NCBI RefSeq assembly: GCF_000812965.1
Contig: NZ_JSYN01000027.1
Span: 62,001 to 126,000, forward strand
DNA length: 64,000 bases
Reading direction: 5' to 3'
From: Pedobacter kyungheensis
Lineage (GTDB): Bacteria; Bacteroidota; Bacteroidia; Sphingobacteriales; Sphingobacteriaceae
Made by a program: the position numbers and the translations under genes. Positions 61,335-64,000 of the stretch are shown one piece after another. The notes beneath the pieces were generated by a model. That model was not told the DNA's origin and searched no databases. It worked only from the letters and a program-made list of their open reading frames with translations. Position 1 is the first letter of the stretch. Each line of letters begins with the position of its first letter.

Positions 61335-62204
61335 GTGTTCGAAGAAATATACAGCCCTGTACAAAAAATAGTCCTGGCGCCTTTTAACAATCTTTTTGTA
61401 AAGCGCGATGACCTGATCGACCCTTACATTTCGGGCAATAAATGGCGCAAGCTGAAATACATACTGGCTAAAGCAAAGGCTGAAAACAAAACACACTTGG
61501 TAACTTTTGGCGGGGCTTATTCCAATCATCTGGTGGCCACTGCGGCTGCCGCAGCAAGATCGGGTTTAAAAGCTACAGCTTTTGTACGCGGTGAAACGGT
61601 AAAAAACGAAATGCTGTTGCTATGCAGCTTATTCGGCATGGAACTGATTTTTACCGACCGCGAAAGTTACCGCGATAAGCACCAGCTTTTTGAAAGTCAT
61701 TTTGCAAACAACGCTGAAGCTTATTTTGTAGATGAAGGTGGCGCATCGGCAGAAGCTACGCTTGGTTGTGCAGAAATAATTGGTGAGCTAACCGAAACCT
61801 ACGATCATATTTTTTGCGCAGCCGGAACAGGCACTACAGCCGCAGGGTTACTTAAAGGCATTCAGCAGCAACAACTTGCTGCCAAACTTCATGTTGTACC
61901 GGTTTTAAAAGGTGGCGGATTTATAGCAGACGAAATCGCTAGGTACACAACAACAGATAAACAATTAGCGCTGCATTTAGATTACCACTTCGGCGGTTAC
62001 GCCAAAACCACTCCGGAGCTCATTCATTTTATCAAAATGTTCACCGCCCAAACTGGCTTACTTTTAGATCCCGTTTACACCGCAAAAATGTTTTATGCCA
62101 TTAGCGATTTAGAAAAAAAAGGACAGTTGCACCGCGACGAACGCATTCTGGCGATTCATACTGGTGGTTTAATGGGTTTATTTGGGATGAAGGATAAGTT
62201 TTAA
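61335..62204 (+). CDS. PLP-dependent D-cysteine desulfhydrase / ACC deaminase-family enzyme
   Basis: Fold type II PLP enzyme. Lys36 in DPYISGNKWRKLKY is the likely Schiff-base Lys. Phosphate- and substrate-binding motifs: TFGGAYSNHLVATAAAAARSG, and FCAAGTGTTAAGLLKG. Ends with ERILAIHTGGLMGLFG. 289 aa is slightly short for the family. The start is GTG at 61335, only a few bases after the terminator of the previous gene, so the promoter must lie within that gene or the hairpin region. D-cysteine, ACC or another amino acid cannot be distinguished. Confidence 0.87.
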   Translation: MFEEIYSPVQKIVLAPFNNLFVKRDDLIDPYISGNKWRKLKYILAKAKAENKTHLVTFGGAYSNHLVATAAAAARSGLKATAFVRGETVKNEMLLLCSLFGMELIFTDRESYRDKHQLFESHFANNAEAYFVDEGGASAEATLGCAEIIGELTETYDHIFCAAGTGTTAAGLLKGIQQQQLAAKLHVVPVLKGGGFIADEIARYTTTDKQLALHLDYHFGGYAKTTPELIHFIKMFTAQTGLLLDPVYTAKMFYAISDLEKKGQLHRDERILAIHTGGLMGLFGMKDKF

Positions 62205-62514
62205 GCCGTAGATATTATGACTAACAAATAAATAAAAAGGCCCCACATTGCTGTGGAGCCTAAATAAGATTTCTAAATCGTCCCGTTGATTTGATTCTTG
62301 GTATAAATATATTGCTCATTCTGATCTAATGCGAGGAAAATAGATCAACACTATCAATTAATAGATGTAATACCCATATTTATACACTTTTGAAAAACAA
62401 GTAACATGGCATCAAAAGGTGCGTTTATTTCATTACGACTTCAGTCAAATTTGATTTTCTCTGTATCATTGCATAACTTGAACCAGAATCTAATCCCCCA
62501 CAGCAACAACCGTT
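62205..62514. other. Intergenic region with one imperfect hairpin
   Basis: AGGCCCCACA (62238-62247) pairs with TGTGGAGCCT (62252-62261), one G-T pair, about 30 bp after the PLP gene stop. The remaining 250 bp show no gene, no clear -7 box and no repeat. Confidence 0.45.
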
Positions 62515-63264
62515 ATGAAAACATATTTTTTCATTTTTCTTTTGGCGTTTTCTTTTGCAGCAAAAGGACAGTCGAATACCGTTAATTACAAATATTTAAT
62601 TGTACCCGAAAAATTCAGTTTTCTTAAACAACCCAATCAATATAACTTAAATGTACTAGCCAAAGCACTTTTTGAAGATAAAGGCTTTACAGTATATTAC
62701 GATAACACTGAAATACCTTCAGAAATTGCAACCGACAGGTGCAGGGCTTTGGTAGTTGAAGTGGAGGAACACAACAGCATGTTTGTTACCAACCTGACCA
62801 TTTTGCTTAAAGATTGTAAAGGCAATGTTGTACTCAAAAGTAAAGAAGGCAAAAGCAGGGAAAAAGAATACAAACAATCGTACAATGCTGCTATGAGAGA
62901 TGCTTTTAGCTCTTTCGGCGATTTACATTACGAAGCGGGCAGCACTACTGTAGTAAATGCAACGCCTGTAAACCCGGTTCAGGAAGTAAAGACAGCTGCT
63001 CCTGCCCCCGTTAATCAACCTGCAACAGCCACAACCAAACAGGCTGAAGCACTTTTATATGCGCAAGGCATTAACAATGGCTACCAGTTAATTGATTCGA
63101 CCCCCAAAATAGTACTCACCCTACTCAAAACAACTGTTGCCGATTACTTTATAGCCAGCAACAGCAGCACCAATGGTATCGTATTAAAAAAAGACGGAAA
63201 CTGGTTTTTTGAGTATTATAAAGATAATGTACTGGTATCTGAAAAGTTATCGATTAAGTTTTAA
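62515..63264 (+). CDS. Hypothetical secreted protein, 249 aa
   Basis: Signal peptide 1-18 (SFAAKGQ). Two parts joined by an Ala/Pro/Thr linker (about 145-180, TAAPAPVNQPATATTKQ). The first has KYLIVPEKFSFLKQPNQYNLN, KALFEDKGFTVYYDN and LTILLKDCKGNVVLKSKEGKS, reminiscent of periplasmic stress or adhesion-type beta proteins. The second is short and beta-rich (KIVLTLLKTTVADYFIASN). No family recognised. Confidence 0.68.
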   Translation: MKTYFFIFLLAFSFAAKGQSNTVNYKYLIVPEKFSFLKQPNQYNLNVLAKALFEDKGFTVYYDNTEIPSEIATDRCRALVVEVEEHNSMFVTNLTILLKDCKGNVVLKSKEGKSREKEYKQSYNAAMRDAFSSFGDLHYEAGSTTVVNATPVNPVQEVKTAAPAPVNQPATATTKQAEALLYAQGINNGYQLIDSTPKIVLTLLKTTVADYFIASNSSTNGIVLKKDGNWFFEYYKDNVLVSEKLSIKF

Positions 63265-63447
63265 ATAATTCCGGGTAAACTGTAAAAACAAGATACAATC
63301 GGACAAAATTTTAAACGAGAAGCTTTCCACTTCTGTGAAGTCTAAAGCACGAATTTGTTTATAAACATACTTTAAACTGTGTTGTTGCAGATCAGTGTTT
63401 CATTGACCTGCAACAGGTTCTGATTGTAAGCGACACCGCGGCACCAG

Positions 63448-64000
63448 TTACTCTCCCATCTCCAGCACCCGGAAAGTTCCAGGAACACGTTGTGGTTTAC
63501 CAGCTGAATCTTTGCTTTCTTTAATATCTGCTGTAGGAAGGAAAATATGGTGGGTGACAGGGTCTAAAGCGATGGTTCTGGCTCCACGCGCAGATTTTGC
63601 GTTCTGTTGTACAACGAATTTATCCGCAGCTAGTTCTTTAACTACTGTAACCGTTCCCTCGCCGTTAGCGCAAAAAATCGTTTTGGAAAAAGGATCGAAG
63701 ACAACGCCGTCACAACCTTCTCCAATGGGAATAGTCTTTACCTGTTTTCCGGTTTTGGCATCCAAAATGAGCATCACCTTGTTAGCACAGACAGTAAAAA
63801 GTCTGGAGGTTGATCTGTCTATTGCCAGGCCTGAGGGTTCTTCTCCACCCTGAAGTTTATACCTGGAAAGCACTTTAAAGGTTCTGCTGTCAAAGCATAC
63901 GATTTCACCCGTATCTTCAATATTAACGAATATTTTCCCTTTGCCGTCTGATACACCTGCTTCAGGTTTACCACCTAGCGGAATGGTTGCCACCACTTTA
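63448..64000 (-). CDS. YncE-like beta-propeller protein, 5'-truncated by window edge
   Basis: YVTN-type repeats: KVVATIPLGGKPEAGVSDGKG, FKVLSRYKLQGGEEPSGLAIDR, KQVKTIPIGEGCDGVVFDP and SARGARTIALDPVTHHIFLP. Each forms one propeller blade. The frame is open to base 64000 on the minus strand, so the N-terminus and the probable signal peptide are outside. Function unknown; such proteins are often periplasmic. Confidence 0.85.
   Translation of the reverse strand, partial: KVVATIPLGGKPEAGVSDGKGKIFVNIEDTGEIVCFDSRTFKVLSRYKLQGGEEPSGLAIDRSTSRLFTVCANKVMLILDAKTGKQVKTIPIGEGCDGVVFDPFSKTIFCANGEGTVTVVKELAADKFVVQQNAKSARGARTIALDPVTHHIFLPTADIKESKDSAGKPQRVPGTFRVLEMGE

Overview
This window looks like a chromosomal segment of a Bacteroidota species, most plausibly Sphingobacteriaceae (Pedobacter-like). 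The reasons are a SusC/SusD pair, a hybrid two-component system (HTCS), an A+T-rich genome without obvious Shine-Dalgarno sequences, several -7 boxes of the Bacteroidota type TAnnTTTG, and many secreted or lipid-anchored proteins. The genus is inferred; there is no rRNA or marker phylogeny here. I saw no tRNA, rRNA, CRISPR array, transposase or phage gene.

Layout. 1-3222: small hypothetical genes (a DUF4375 fragment, a TonB-C-like protein, two unknowns). 3223-4923: a 1.7 kb gene-free cluster of at least six repeat families, including a 15-unit 21/22-bp minisatellite and a 127-bp tandem repeat. 4924-20246: a polysaccharide utilization locus (PUL). On the minus strand it has GH88, then susC, susD, a beta-helix DUF4955 protein, a sulfatase and a GH29 fucosidase; on the plus strand it has the HTCS. 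20339-24681: a MOSC protein, a GH95-like glycosidase and holA. 24788-27262: a SUMF1-fold protein, an HsdR-N nuclease-fold protein, and an array of 85-91-bp double-hairpin repeats with a GIY-YIG gene set between two half repeats. 27263-31403: two Tat-type Gfo/Idh/MocA oxidoreductases and a tandem DUF1080 protein, suggesting 3-keto-glycoside chemistry. 31733-48531: valS, a DoxX protein, an Uma2 nuclease, a metal P-type ATPase, an M13 peptidase, DUF2625, MmcQ/YjbR behind a (TTTAGGG)9 tract, mnmD, an aldo/keto reductase, small membrane proteins, an AI-2E-type transporter, mazG, and an AAA/DUF4143 ATPase behind a 32-bp palindrome repeat. 48526-64000: YchJ, truA, a lipoprotein, a LolE-like permease, a NamZ-like protein, a PAS histidine kinase, topoisomerase IB, fmt, a class IV aminotransferase, an RluA-type pseudouridine synthase, DUF6588, a PLP enzyme, an unknown secreted protein and a YncE-like propeller fragment.

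How the genes fit together. The PUL carries fucosidase, sulfatase, a lyase-like beta-helix and an unsaturated-uronyl hydrolase, so its substrate is probably a sulfated, fucosylated, uronic-acid-containing glycan. The substrate itself cannot be named from sequence. A 42-bp element occurs twice, before susC and in the GH88/HTCS intergenic region. In both places it sits 27 bp from an aligned -7 region, which makes it the best candidate for the HTCS operator.

The most unusual structures are the GIY-YIG/double-hairpin system, the paired 42-bp operator, the heptamer tract touching the mmcQ start, and the 32-bp palindromic repeats running into the ATPase start codon.
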